Below, one piece after another: positions 17,105 to 26,567 of a DNA stretch of 58,304 nucleotides. The stretch's first letter is position 1. Each line of letters begins with the position of its first letter. This stretch comes from Bacteroidetes bacterium HGW-Bacteroidetes-10 (lineage in GTDB: Bacteria; Bacteroidota; Bacteroidia; Bacteroidales; UBA932), in assembly GCA_002842695.1 (NCBI GenBank), contig PHDT01000021.1, forward strand, positions 1 to 58,304, given 5' to 3'. The notes beneath the pieces are model-generated. The model searched no databases. It had not been told where the DNA came from and worked only from the letters and a program-made list of their open reading frames with translations. Position numbers and translations under genes: made by a program.

Positions 17105-19267
17105 TCAGACAGCAAAACGCCAAACAAGTTTAGCCATAACGGTTGTACGGGTAAGTTTAAGTTTATCGCCCTCTGTGCTGATATTCTGATTTATTACGAA
17201 GTAGAAAAAACTTCCAATTTTTGGAATCCAGTTAATCCTGTAATTAAGGAGAATCTCCTTCTCTTCTGTGTTCCACTGAGCGAACACATTTGCATTTAGT
17301 TTAGGATTGAAAGCATATTCAATACGCCCGCCAACTTCATTTACATTGAACTTTCCCTCAGGCAGGGAGAGATCATTTTTTGTCCAGTCAAGGCCAATAT
17401 TAAGGTGTCTGTTAAGATTGAGATTCAAATAGATTTCATATTCATTTCTTCTGCCGGTGTAGAATTCACTCAGCCCCATCTCAAATCCCCCTGAGATTCT
17501 TCTTCCGTCAAAGGTGTGAAACCCTGCAGCAATTCCTGTCATGCCATAAGCCCCTGCAGGAATAAGAACCTGTTCTATCAACTCGAAATCTTCCTGAGGC
17601 TTGTCCATTATATGCTGAACAGCAACTCCAAATTCGTCGCCGCTTTTGAACTCTACTCCAAATGGCATTATCTCTGCCTCCAGAGTTTCAGAGAGTCCTG
17701 TTCTGTCGTTAATGAAGTATTCAAACGCAAATGGTCTGAATGCAAAATTCCTGACAAAAGAGGGCATTTTTTTAAAACGCGGATTATACTCCAGCTCACT
17801 GTAAATTCTTTTGTAATTTGATCTGTTTGAGAAACCGAGTCCGGGCCTGAAGTTTTCGCCAACAGAGTTGATCCCGGCATTAAATTCCCATACATCATTA
17901 GGGTAATAAAGAAACAGATGGTAGGTGGCAGCTCTGCTTTTATTATCTGTCTGATCCCCGTCTCTCTCCACAGAAAAGGCGCCGGAGAATCCTGTTAACA
18001 GGTTTTTATTTCCAAACAACTCAGATGTAGAGTATGTGAAGTCTCCTCCGTAAACTGCATTGTATCTATCTCCCGTAAATTTCTGAGTGGTAAAGAATCC
18101 CACTGTTGACTGTTTGAAAATATCTTGTTTAATTCTGAATGCTGTTGAGTTTGCGGTTGGAATATCCCCATCAGCTGCTGTTTGCAGCGACATAAGTCCA
18201 ATGCTTGTTTTGTTAATTTTTCCGAACACCCTCACGCCACCTAAAACAGGAACTGCTTTCTCTCCCTCTATGCCAATTTTCCTGCTGTAGAATACACTCG
18301 TATTTGCAATGCTCATGTCGAAAAAGCTTCGGCCTTCCAGGAAAAATTGTCTCTTTTCCGGATAGTAAAGAGAGAATCGTGACAGGTTCACCTGCCTTCT
18401 ATCTGACTCAACCTGTGCAAAATCTGTGTTTAATGTGAGATTCACTTTCATGGTAGGGCTGATATCATAATTCACCTCGCCTCCCACTTTGAAGGTAGTC
18501 CCGGTCTCACCACCGGCTCTTTCAATACCGGCAAGAATGTAGGGTTTGATTTCAAGTTTCTCCTTCTGTTTAATCCCCTCCAGGCCGGTCAGCTTTCCGC
18601 TTTGCGAAATTTTCTCAACTCCGTATAATCTGGACCAGCCCTGCCAAAGCAACTGCTCCTTTTTCCGTCTTACGTTTCTTTCAAAATTAAGGCCCCAGGT
18701 CTGGATGTTTCCTGTTTTAAACTTGAGAGTGGAAAAGGGAATTATCACCTCAGCATACCATCCCTTGTTGTCCCTGGTTACCCTCGCATCCCAGACGCCG
18801 TTCCAGTCGAAGTTGAAGTCGTGTCCCTCATCTCCAAGCCAGACATCTGCCATTGCTCCATTTGGATTTGTAACGAACAGGTAGCCGTTTCTGTTGTCAT
18901 TGAAGGGGCTTATCATGATTTCAAAATCGTCATCGCTACCCCAGTCGAAGTCACGGCTCATCTGTGTCGCCAGAAGTTTCGAGGCTTCACTGTCATAACA
19001 CCATATACCAAAGATAATTTCGTGAGTGTTAAATACAACTGCAACCTTTGTCTGTTCTGTTGGAGCAGCACCTTCTGTCTGCTCTCTCTGGGTAAAATTT
19101 GAAATAGGATAAGCTCTTTCCCAGAACTCTTCGTTGAGTTTTCCGTCCAGAGTTACACTGCCCTCAATTCTGAGAGCCTTGAGTGTGTCGGGTGATGAGC
19201 GCTGAGAAAAAAGGTTTGCGCAGATAATTAGCGAACTAATGAGAAGAGATAGTCTTTTCAAGGCCAT
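17105..19267 (-). CDS. DUF5916 outer-membrane protein with CBM9-like N-terminal domain
   Basis: 720 residues. A signal peptide (LSLLISSLIICANLFS) is followed by a CBM9-like beta-sandwich (about 30-215; GSVTLDGKLNEEFWERAYPISNF, GWYAEVIIPFSTLKF). The remainder is a beta-barrel-like DUF5916 region rich in alternating aromatic strands, ending KLVWRFAV. Such proteins are common in Bacteroidota, probably located in the outer membrane; their substrate is unknown. Repeat R3-1 lies 57 bp upstream of its start, in the divergent gap before the GH15 gene. Confidence 0.85.
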   Translation of the reverse strand: MALKRLSLLISSLIICANLFSQRSSPDTLKALRIEGSVTLDGKLNEEFWERAYPISNFTQREQTEGAAPTEQTKVAVVFNTHEIIFGIWCYDSEASKLLATQMSRDFDWGSDDDFEIMISPFNDNRNGYLFVTNPNGAMADVWLGDEGHDFNFDWNGVWDARVTRDNKGWYAEVIIPFSTLKFKTGNIQTWGLNFERNVRRKKEQLLWQGWSRLYGVEKISQSGKLTGLEGIKQKEKLEIKPYILAGIERAGGETGTTFKVGGEVNYDISPTMKVNLTLNTDFAQVESDRRQVNLSRFSLYYPEKRQFFLEGRSFFDMSIANTSVFYSRKIGIEGEKAVPVLGGVRVFGKINKTSIGLMSLQTAADGDIPTANSTAFRIKQDIFKQSTVGFFTTQKFTGDRYNAVYGGDFTYSTSELFGNKNLLTGFSGAFSVERDGDQTDNKSRAATYHLFLYYPNDVWEFNAGINSVGENFRPGLGFSNRSNYKRIYSELEYNPRFKKMPSFVRNFAFRPFAFEYFINDRTGLSETLEAEIMPFGVEFKSGDEFGVAVQHIMDKPQEDFELIEQVLIPAGAYGMTGIAAGFHTFDGRRISGGFEMGLSEFYTGRRNEYEIYLNLNLNRHLNIGLDWTKNDLSLPEGKFNVNEVGGRIEYAFNPKLNANVFAQWNTEEKEILLNYRINWIPKIGSFFYFVINQNISTEGDKLKLTRTTVMAKLVWRFAV

Positions 19268-19323
19268 TGGAGTAGAATGGTGTTATAATTACACCAAATA
19301 TACAAACAAAAACCAAAAGAGAG

Positions 19324-19460
19324 ACCTTGCCTTACTTTTTCGCAAGATTTTGTAAAAAAGCATTTATAACAATATAGTTTTTCCAAAATTATGAAATTTT
19401 GGAAAAATCTCTGTGATATCAATCTAATAATTAGTAATTTGCGAAAAAGTAAGGCAAGGT
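19324..19460. repeat. R3-1: 137-bp element with 22-bp inverted ends
   Basis: Left end ACCTTGCCTTACTTTTTCGC (19324 onward), inverted at 19439-19460. An inner inverted repeat TTTTTCCAAAATT/AATTTTGGAAAAA lies in the middle. The right 75 bp or so are almost identical to R3-2, while the left inner part has diverged. The last two bases (GT) form a GTG codon with the next base, the apparent start of the GH15 gene. No transposase or target duplication is visible. Confidence 0.9.
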
Positions 19461-21261
19461 GAAAAAAGGTTATCTGGATTATGGCGTAATTGGGAACTGT
19501 CAAACGGCAGCATTGGTTTCAAAAAGAGGGAGCATAGATTGGCTCTGTTTCCCTGAGTTTGATTCTCCTTCAATATTTGCTAAACTGCTGGACTCAAATA
19601 TTGGAGGATCCTTTGGTTTCGAAGTGGGCGATGAGTTTAGGTTTGAACAATCTTATTTCAGAGACACAAATATTCTTAACACAAAATTTCTCTCTGAAGC
19701 TGCAGGCTTTGAGGTTTTCGACTTTATGCCAAGATACAAAACCGGTGCCGGAGAAGAGTATTATCTGCCTGCTGAGATATACCGTTACATCAGGGTTTTG
19801 TATGGAAAACCAAGGATAAAGATTATTTATTATCCTGCATTTAATTATGCCCGTGAGCAAGTTGAGCACTCGATTGAAGATGATCATATTAAAACAAGGT
19901 CTGTTATCTCTGAGGCAAACTCAATTTACCTCTATACAAGTTTAGACAAAAAAGGTATTCTGGCTGGAGATTCAATGGAAATTTCCGGAGATGAATTTTT
20001 GTTACTTACCTATAATCAGAAGCTTATTCAGATTGATATTGAACGGGTCTATCTTGAATATTCCCGTACAAAAGTATACTGGCTCAACTGGGTAAACAGA
20101 TCAAAAAGATACAGCAAATATAACAAAGAGCTCATAAGAAGTCTTCTTATACTAAAGCTGATGTCCTTTCAGACCACAGGAGCTGTCCTGGCCGCTTTAA
20201 CTACAAGTATTCCTGAATCTCCAGGCAGTGTAAGGAACTGGGACTACAGGTTTTGCTGGCTAAGAGATGCTTCAATGCTCATAGAGACACTTATCTCCAT
20301 GGGGCATCAGGGGTCTGCCAGAAGGTTTCTGCTCTTTATAAAGAGGGTTCTGAAATATAAGAGCGATTCGTTTCAGATTATGTATGGAATAAACGGTGAA
20401 AGAAGCCTAACTGAAGAGGAGATGCCGCACCTTGAAGGTTTTCTTGGAAGTAAACCGGTTAGAATTGGGAATGCTGCATATAATCAGAAACAGAATGATT
20501 CGCTGGGATATTTAATGGATGTTATTTATCAGTATTACAAATATTTCCCCGGAACTCTGGATGAAATTGAAGACATGTGGGAGATTGTAAAAAACATGGT
20601 GCATACTGTTTCCGTCGAATGGCGTAATCCAGATCAGGGAATATGGGAATTCAGGACAAGAGAACAGCATTTTGTTTTTTCAAAAGTAATGTGTTGGGTT
20701 ACGTTAGACAGAGCTGTTAAGATTGCAGATAATTTTCAGAAATATGAAACCGGCCTGAGGTGGAGAAAGCTTGCAGATGAAATTCGTGAGGAGGTTTTAA
20801 AGTTGGGATGGAAGGAGAGTATACAAAGTTTTTCTCAATCATATGAGAATCATGAATTTGATTCATCGGTACTTCTTATGGAGGCATACGGTTTCTTACC
20901 TGCTGACAATCCTATGTATGTCAAGACTGTGATATCAATGAGAGATAATCTTCTGAACGATGGCCTTATGTACCGTTACAAGAATGCAGATGATTTTGGT
21001 AATCCCGATACAGCATTTACAATATCTACCTTCTGGCTTATCAGGGCGCTTTATGTTATTGGGAATAAAGAGGAGGCTGAAAGTATGTTTATTGAAATTC
21101 TCAGCCATTCAAATCACCTTGGCCTCTTTAGCGAAGATCTGGACTTTAAGACTAAAGAGCAGTTTGGCAATTTCCCTCAGGCCTATTCTCACCTGGCTTT
21201 GATTAATACAGTAAAACTTTTTGCCCTTGAACTGGAGAGATCAAAATTTGTCAGGCCATAA
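19459..21261 (+). CDS. GH15 glycoside hydrolase (trehalase/glucoamylase type)
   Basis: 600 residues, cytosolic. The start MKKGYLDYGVIGNCQTAALV matches the usual N-terminus of bacterial GH15 proteins, but the codon is a GTG overlapping the end of R3-1. An N-terminal beta-sandwich (about 1-230) precedes the (alpha/alpha)6 barrel: NWDYRFCWLRDASM, QNDSLGYLMD, PDQGIWEFRTREQHFVFSKVM (candidate acid Glu) and HLGLFSEDLD (candidate base). Bacterial members hydrolyse trehalose or alpha-glucans. The convergent neighbour is a trehalose synthesis gene overlapping its 3' end by 11 bp, which favours trehalase activity, though this is inference. Confidence 0.9.
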   Translation: MKKGYLDYGVIGNCQTAALVSKRGSIDWLCFPEFDSPSIFAKLLDSNIGGSFGFEVGDEFRFEQSYFRDTNILNTKFLSEAAGFEVFDFMPRYKTGAGEEYYLPAEIYRYIRVLYGKPRIKIIYYPAFNYAREQVEHSIEDDHIKTRSVISEANSIYLYTSLDKKGILAGDSMEISGDEFLLLTYNQKLIQIDIERVYLEYSRTKVYWLNWVNRSKRYSKYNKELIRSLLILKLMSFQTTGAVLAALTTSIPESPGSVRNWDYRFCWLRDASMLIETLISMGHQGSARRFLLFIKRVLKYKSDSFQIMYGINGERSLTEEEMPHLEGFLGSKPVRIGNAAYNQKQNDSLGYLMDVIYQYYKYFPGTLDEIEDMWEIVKNMVHTVSVEWRNPDQGIWEFRTREQHFVFSKVMCWVTLDRAVKIADNFQKYETGLRWRKLADEIREEVLKLGWKESIQSFSQSYENHEFDSSVLLMEAYGFLPADNPMYVKTVISMRDNLLNDGLMYRYKNADDFGNPDTAFTISTFWLIRALYVIGNKEEAESMFIEILSHSNHLGLFSEDLDFKTKEQFGNFPQAYSHLALINTVKLFALELERSKFVRP

Positions 21262-23416
21262 GTCTCTCCAAAAACGTAGTTACGTCTGTTTGCTTTAGCA
21301 TATTGAAGTTTGCTGCTTCAGACATATTTCCAATCTTTATTGATACAGAACCTGGCGGCAGGGCATTGAACATATCTTCATCTGTGGTGTCGTCTCCAAT
21401 AGCCATTATAAAGTCGTAGGACTTAAGAGCCAGGAGACGGTTTACTTCTGAGCCTTTGGTGCAGTCCGGGTATTTTACTTCAATAATTTTATTCCCTTTA
21501 ACTATGTGCAGATTATGTCTTGTACAAGGAGCAATAAGTGCATTTACAAGTTGCTGAGATCTCATAGCTGCGAGCCATGGGTCTACCTTTCTGAAATGCC
21601 ATACCAATGCTGTCTCTTTGATTTCAAGAGACGATCTTGGAGTTTTATCTGAAACCTTGCGGAATATTTCAAGGATCTCTTCGTCCCAGGTCTCTTTATG
21701 CACATTTTCAACCCATTCGCCATTCTCTTTATAGAATGCACCATGCTCTGCTGCAAGACCAATATTAAGCCTTCCAAACCATTGTTCAAGTGTATTGTGA
21801 TCTCTTCCGCTGCTTATTACGACATTATTTTTTTTGTCTTCAGAAAGCCTGGTCAGTAACCCCAGCAGGTATTCGTCGGGATATGCATCCTCCGGTCTTG
21901 ACTTAAAGGCCATAAGGGTTCCGTCGTAATCGAGAAGAATGAGCCGCGAGTCTGCCTTTTCGTACCTTGACTTAATTATGTTCTCCTTTTGAGGGTAGAG
22001 CATCTTTTTGTTTAGCTCTTTATTTCTGGAGCCAATAGTGGTAAGTTCAGTTATGAAATCTCCAGCCCACTTTTCGATAGTCTGCCTGGAGACTACTGCC
22101 TGCATGCGTTTCATACTTTTTACCTTCTCCTCTTCCGGCATCTTGATAGCCTTCAGAATTGAATCTTCAATTTCCTGAATTTCGTTTGGATTAATGAGAA
22201 TTGCATCCATAAGTTCAATTGAAGCTCCGGCCATTTCGCTAAGTATAAGTACTCCTGATAAATCACGTTTGCTTGCAACGTACTCTTTGGCAACTAAATT
22301 CATACCATCTCTTAACGGCGTTACGAGTGCAATATCTGCAACATAATACATTGCAACAAGCTCTTCAAAAGAGAAACTATGGTAAAAATAGTTAACGGGA
22401 GTCCAGTTAATTTTTGAATACTGACCATTGATTGCTCCAATGGTTTGATCAACTTTGGTTTTAAGGTCGGCATAACTCTCAACGGTATCCCGGGAAGGGA
22501 CTATTATCATTGTGAGGCTAATCTTTCCGTGATACTCAGGATTGTTTTTTAGAAATGAGGCATATCCCTTCAAACGATTAATGATTCCTTTGCTGTAATC
22601 GAGTCTGTCGACCGAGAGAATCAGCTTTTTATCAATATAATTAAGGCGCAGCTCCTCTGCAAGCCTCTGGATATTGGGGTCAAGAATTGCATCATTGAAT
22701 TTTTGATAGTTAATTCCCATTGGGTAGGTATCTACATACACCTCTCTGTTGTCTGTCCAAACCTTATCGAGAGAGTAACTCAAATCAAGAACTCTTTCGC
22801 TCGCACTTATAAAGTGCCTCATATACTCGTGTGTGTGGAATCCAATAAGATCGCAGCCGAGCAGTCCTTTAAGTATATCTGCCCTTTCAGGCAGCACCCT
22901 GAACAACTCGTACGAAGGGAAGGGAATGTGATGAAAGTATCCGATGCTAACTCCGACTCTTAATTCCCGGATCATTTGGGGAAGAAGCATCAGGTGGTAA
23001 TCCTGCACCCAGATAATGTCATCTTTGCGAATAACTTCTGCTGCTTTGCTCAGGAAGAGACTGTTTACTTCCTTATATGCATTCCAGTGCTTATTGTCGT
23101 ATTTTACAAGAGCATAGAAATAGTGACATAAAGGCCAGAGCTTGCTGTTGCTGTAACCTTCGTAGAATTCATGAATTTGTCTCTTTGACAAAAAAACAGG
23201 ATGAAAGTTATACTCCCGGAGACGATTTGTAATGAGCTTTTTGTCCTCTTCGTACTTGACATCGATTCCCGGCCATCCTATCCATATTTTTTCCAGATCC
23301 AAATTCAGAGAATCTAAACCTGTAGCAAGTCCTCCTTCACTTTTTGAGAACGAGTACTCGTTGTTTTCTCTGCTGGCTTTCAGCGGCAGACGATTGGCAA
23401 TAATTACAAGTCTCAT
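21251..23416 (-). CDS. otsAB: Bifunctional trehalose-6-phosphate synthase/phosphatase (OtsA-OtsB fusion)
   Basis: 721 residues. The GT20 synthase domain (about 1-465) shows IGWPGIDV, WVQDYHLMLLPQMIR, GFHTHEYMRHF, SVDRLDYSKGI and LRDGMNLVAKEYVA. The HAD phosphatase domain (about 485-720) shows LLDYDGTL (nucleophile near Asp496), ISSGRDHNTLEQWFG and GDDTTDEDMF. Both active sites appear intact, so one protein could convert UDP- or GDP-glucose plus glucose-6-phosphate to trehalose. It converges on the GH15 gene with an 11-bp overlap. Repeat R3-2 begins 57 bp upstream of its start, the same distance seen between R3-1 and the DUF5916 gene. Confidence 0.95.
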   Translation of the reverse strand: MRLVIIANRLPLKASRENNEYSFSKSEGGLATGLDSLNLDLEKIWIGWPGIDVKYEEDKKLITNRLREYNFHPVFLSKRQIHEFYEGYSNSKLWPLCHYFYALVKYDNKHWNAYKEVNSLFLSKAAEVIRKDDIIWVQDYHLMLLPQMIRELRVGVSIGYFHHIPFPSYELFRVLPERADILKGLLGCDLIGFHTHEYMRHFISASERVLDLSYSLDKVWTDNREVYVDTYPMGINYQKFNDAILDPNIQRLAEELRLNYIDKKLILSVDRLDYSKGIINRLKGYASFLKNNPEYHGKISLTMIIVPSRDTVESYADLKTKVDQTIGAINGQYSKINWTPVNYFYHSFSFEELVAMYYVADIALVTPLRDGMNLVAKEYVASKRDLSGVLILSEMAGASIELMDAILINPNEIQEIEDSILKAIKMPEEEKVKSMKRMQAVVSRQTIEKWAGDFITELTTIGSRNKELNKKMLYPQKENIIKSRYEKADSRLILLDYDGTLMAFKSRPEDAYPDEYLLGLLTRLSEDKKNNVVISSGRDHNTLEQWFGRLNIGLAAEHGAFYKENGEWVENVHKETWDEEILEIFRKVSDKTPRSSLEIKETALVWHFRKVDPWLAAMRSQQLVNALIAPCTRHNLHIVKGNKIIEVKYPDCTKGSEVNRLLALKSYDFIMAIGDDTTDEDMFNALPPGSVSIKIGNMSEAANFNMLKQTDVTTFLERLMA

Positions 23417-23472
23417 GATAAATTAAATTCGTGAATAGATGCGATTCCTGCAATTTACTAAAAAAAGGGGAG

Positions 23473-23609
23473 ACCTTGCCTTACTTTTTCGCAAGTTCTT
23501 GTGTTACAAATTGTTAAGTAATGAGATTTTTCCAAAATTTAAAAATTTTGGAAAAATCTCTGTGATATCAATCTAATAATTAGTAATTTGCGAAAAAGTA
23601 AGGCAAGGT
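23473..23609. repeat. R3-2: second 137-bp R3 copy, same orientation
   Basis: The same length as R3-1, with ends at 23473-23494 and 23588-23609 and the same inner TTTTTCCAAAA/TTTTGGAAAAA pair. The right arm (from ctctgtgatatcaatc onward) is essentially identical to R3-1. Both copies have gag immediately before the left end and ga after the right end. Together the copies bracket the trehalose genes. Confidence 0.9.
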
Positions 23610-23628
23610 GACACGAAGGCAAAACAAG

Positions 23629-24356
23629 GTGAAACGATATGGGAAAACGGCTTTGGTGGCAGGCGCATCTGAAGGTATAGGTGCTGCTTTTGCGTATGCT
23701 CTTGCGAAAGAGGGGATGGATCTGATACTGATAAGACAATTTGTATTCAGTGCGATCTGTCAGAGGAAAATGCACTGCAAAGAATTGAAAATTACATTGG
23801 CGAAACTGAAGTTGACTTTCTGGTTTATAATGCCGCTGTATCACCTATTGGCCCTTTTACAAATCTCACAGAGGAGAATATTATACTCACTACGGCTGTA
23901 AATATTCAGACTCCGTTAAGGCTGATTCATCACTTTGGCGGGAAAATGGTGGAGAGAGGCAGAGGGGCTGTGGTTGTTGTCTCATCACTGGCCGGTTTTC
24001 AGGGAAGCGGATTCATCTCTCTTTACGGAGCAACGAAGGCCTTTGGGCGGATTCTTGCTGAGGCGCTCTGGTATGAGTGGAGGAAGAGGGGAGTTGATGT
24101 TATTGCCTGCTGTGCGGGAGCAACTGCTACGCCAAACTATATTAATTCTAATCCGGCAAAAAGCTCGCTTTTTGCCCCCCGTGTTCAGTCGCCTGAGGAG
24201 GTTGCAGATGAGTGTCTGCGAAAAATGGGCAAGGTGCCGTCATTCATTTCAGGCAGGGAAAACAGAATCGCTTCATTTTTTCTGCACAGAATTTTAACTC
24301 GAAGAATTGCTGTAATAATCATGGGAGAGAACACCCGCAAAATCTACCAAATGTAA
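23629..24356 (+). pseudogene. Disrupted short-chain dehydrogenase/reductase
   Basis: The N-terminal part in one frame has the NAD(P)-binding motif KTALVAGASEGIGAAFAYALA and GMDLILI. After about 23730 the reading frame changes and continues with CDLSEENALQ, DFLVYNAAVSPIGPF (the NNAG-like segment), VVSSLAGFQGSGF and the catalytic SLYGATKAFG. The residues expected after LILV (usually ARRxxxL and about 15-20 more) are missing, so an internal deletion plus frame change is more likely than a one-base slip. Start GTG 23629; an upstream in-frame GTG at 23608 overlaps R3-2. It overlaps the convergent sterol-reductase-like gene by 13 bp. A sequencing error cannot be excluded but would not explain the missing residues. 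Confidence 0.8.
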
Positions 24357-25423
24357 GGAATGATTCTCCAGGGTACGAGGGTTTTGTATTCGGCCCAGAG
24401 ACTCCCGTATTTGGCGGCGCATCTGCGGTCGTCATCCCATTGTCTGGTAAATAATAACAGAACATAATAAAGCGGATATAACCACGGCCAGAAGGTATTG
24501 TGGTAGCCGGTTGCCAAAACTATTCCTGTTGCCATGAGAATCTCTCCAAGATAGTTGATATGTCTTGATACTCCCCAGAAACCGTTAATCAGCAGAGTTT
24601 TGTTTCCGTCAGTTATTGTCCCGGGTGCTATCCACAGAAACTTCCTGTCAGGAAATCTCTTGAAGAAATATTTCTGCATATTTGCTCCCCTTGCCAGACT
24701 CCAGCCTGAGAAGAAAATCAATACAGCAAGCGCCAGAATTATCTGAGGAGTTTGAGGGTCGGGCAGAGCCACTGAAGACCACAGCGGAACAGCATAAAAG
24801 TATGGGTAGAATACCAGACATCCCCATCCTAGTTTGAAACCAACCCGCTCAGCAAAAATGTCATAGGTGTAGAGATGTACCTCTTCAAAAAAGAGGTATT
24901 CAGATACGAACCAGGTAAGCATTAGTGTTGCAAGAAATATTCCGGGATTTGCATCGCTTCCGTATGTAAGCTGATGGTGTGCCGCGAAGCTGAGTACATT
25001 AAGCTCCAGCAAAACCGCCCCCACAAGATAGAGCCACATCTTTACATCAATTCTTCCGTTGAGAAGGGAAATGTTTTCTGCCCTTCCAAGGAAGAGGTCT
25101 GCCAGCAGATTTTTTCGTACCGGTTTGTATTTGAAAACCACGGTTAGGCTGAATATCAGCCCCAGCACACAGGCTCCTGCTGCTCCTTCCCATCTGTGGA
25201 GGTAGAGCCAGTCGAAAGGCAGAGTCTCCGAGTAGCCTGCAATAAACCAGATCATCACAGCGAGAGTGAGAACAGAGAGTCCGTTTAGCCTGTATCTCAT
25301 TTTTTCATTACTGCCCGGACGGGTTATGTATCCATCTACCCATCTGCCCGGAAGAAGTGCATTCAGCAGAAAGATTGCTGAAATAACGATTACGGGTGCA
25401 ATATATCCCCAAATATTTGACAT
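24344..25423 (-). CDS. ERG4/ERG24-family sterol-reductase-like membrane protein
   Basis: 359 residues with about eight to ten membrane helices. C-terminal signatures fit the ERG4/ERG24 (C14/C24 sterol reductase) family: LLINGFWGVSRHINYLGEILMA, then WDDDRRCAAKYGSLWAEYKTLVPWRIIPYIW. The RHxNYLGE and VPxRIIPYIW blocks are the NADPH-binding end of that family. Eukaryotic members reduce sterol double bonds; bacterial members are known from a few groups, with unclear substrates. Its ATG is 1 bp after the stop codon of the histidine kinase gene, so it is the third gene of an operon with the B12-binding protein and kinase. The substrate here is unknown; an isoprenoid lipid is a reasonable guess. Confidence 0.82.
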   Translation of the reverse strand: MSNIWGYIAPVIVISAIFLLNALLPGRWVDGYITRPGSNEKMRYRLNGLSVLTLAVMIWFIAGYSETLPFDWLYLHRWEGAAGACVLGLIFSLTVVFKYKPVRKNLLADLFLGRAENISLLNGRIDVKMWLYLVGAVLLELNVLSFAAHHQLTYGSDANPGIFLATLMLTWFVSEYLFFEEVHLYTYDIFAERVGFKLGWGCLVFYPYFYAVPLWSSVALPDPQTPQIILALAVLIFFSGWSLARGANMQKYFFKRFPDRKFLWIAPGTITDGNKTLLINGFWGVSRHINYLGEILMATGIVLATGYHNTFWPWLYPLYYVLLLFTRQWDDDRRCAAKYGSLWAEYKTLVPWRIIPYIW

Positions 25424-25424
25424 G

Positions 25425-26564
25425 TCAGCCTAAATTACTATAAACAGGTAAAGTGAAACTAAATTTACTACCTTTTCCCTCTTCGCTCTCAACCCAGATT
25501 TTTCCGCCGTGGGCAGCAACAAACTCTTTGCAGATGAGCAGGCCAAGGCCGGTTCCGGATTCGTTTTCTGTTCCGTTGGTTGTATACTGGCCGGCCAGGT
25601 TCCACAGTTTACCCTGATGTTCGCTTGAAATACCCTTGCCGTTATCTTCAACCGAAATTGTTACTGCTTTATCATCACCGGTTACTCTGGTGGTTATTTT
25701 GCCCCCCCGGTATGAGAATTTAATTGCATTTGATACCAGATTTCTGAGAATTGTCTTGAGCATATTTGCATCTGCGTATACATCAATGTCAGTATCGGCC
25801 TCAAGCACAAGAGCAATCTCCTTTTCATCTGCCAGATAACCTATCAGTGCTCTAACCTCATCACAAATAATTTTAAATTTTATAAGTTGTGGTTTGCACT
25901 CAATTTTCCCCCTCTGAGCCTTTGACCAGGTGAGAAGGTCTTCGAGCAGACTATAGGTTTGTTTGCTTGTATCCCTGAGCAGCATTAGCTGCTCCTCAAT
26001 CTCTTCAGATGCCATTTCTCTGTAGTTTGTGAGCAGAAACTCGGAAAATCCCAGCAGGGCATTGAACGGATTTTTAAGGTCGTGGGCAATGATTGAAAAG
26101 AATTTGTCTTTTGCTGCATTTGCCTCCTCTAGCATCACTTTGTCTCTGGTGAGTTGCCTCTGAAGAGCAATGATCTCGCTGTTAAGGCTAAATAGCTGGG
26201 CATTCTGGTCCAGCAGTTGTCTGATATCTCCACCGCCCACAAAAAGCATCTCTTCATTTTTTCGGTAAACTTTGCCCAGCAGGGAGATGTTTTCCCGGTC
26301 GTAGCCCCCAATAGTCACATACCCGCTATAGATGAGAGTTCCTTTAGGTGCCATCTGCAGCAGCCTTTTAACAGAGGGATTAAGGAAATTGTCTTTGGGA
26401 GGGATTTCCGGAACAAAGAAGGACTTAAGCGTTTTGTTTGCAAAAATGAGCTCCCCCTGTGTATCAAAGAGAGCTATATAGATAGAAGGATTATCAGCTA
26501 CGGAGTGTTTGAATTCGTCGCGCCAATTATCAAGTATCTGATTGATAAGTCCTTTTCTGTTCAT
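25425..26564 (-). CDS. Cytosolic histidine kinase paired with B12-binding protein
   Basis: 379 residues, no membrane helix. The N-terminal PAS-like domain (about 20-125; [35 protein letters not shown]) is joined by a coiled coil (about 125-155) to HisKA with [20 protein letters not shown] (His161). The HATPase domain has [17 protein letters not shown] and [18 protein letters not shown]. It starts 3 bp after the stop of the B12-binding protein gene and ends 1 bp before the sterol-reductase-like gene, so the three are almost certainly co-transcribed and translationally linked. No response regulator is adjacent. Control by the B12 protein is an inference from gene order. Confidence 0.92.
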   Translation of the reverse strand: MNRKGLINQILDNWRDEFKHSVADNPSIYIALFDTQGELIFANKTLKSFFVPEIPPKDNFLNPSVKRLLQMAPKGTLIYSGYVTIGGYDRENISLLGKVYRKNEEMLFVGGGDIRQLLDQNAQLFSLNSEIIALQRQLTRDKVMLEEANAAKDKFFSIIAHDLKNPFNALLGFSEFLLTNYREMASEEIEEQLMLLRDTSKQTYSLLEDLLTWSKAQRGKIECKPQLIKFKIICDEVRALIGYLADEKEIALVLEADTDIDVYADANMLKTILRNLVSNAIKFSYRGGKITTRVTGDDKAVTISVEDNGKGISSEHQGKLWNLAGQYTTNGTENESGTGLGLLICKEFVAAHGGKIWVESEEGKGSKFSFTLPVYSNLG

Positions 26565-26567
26565 GTT

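Noticed and set aside
25421..25433. 13-bp match (CATGTCAGCCTAA) between the kinase/reductase junction and the inverted end of the first kinase gene at 1-13
   Set aside because: Short and without extended similarity; treated as chance.
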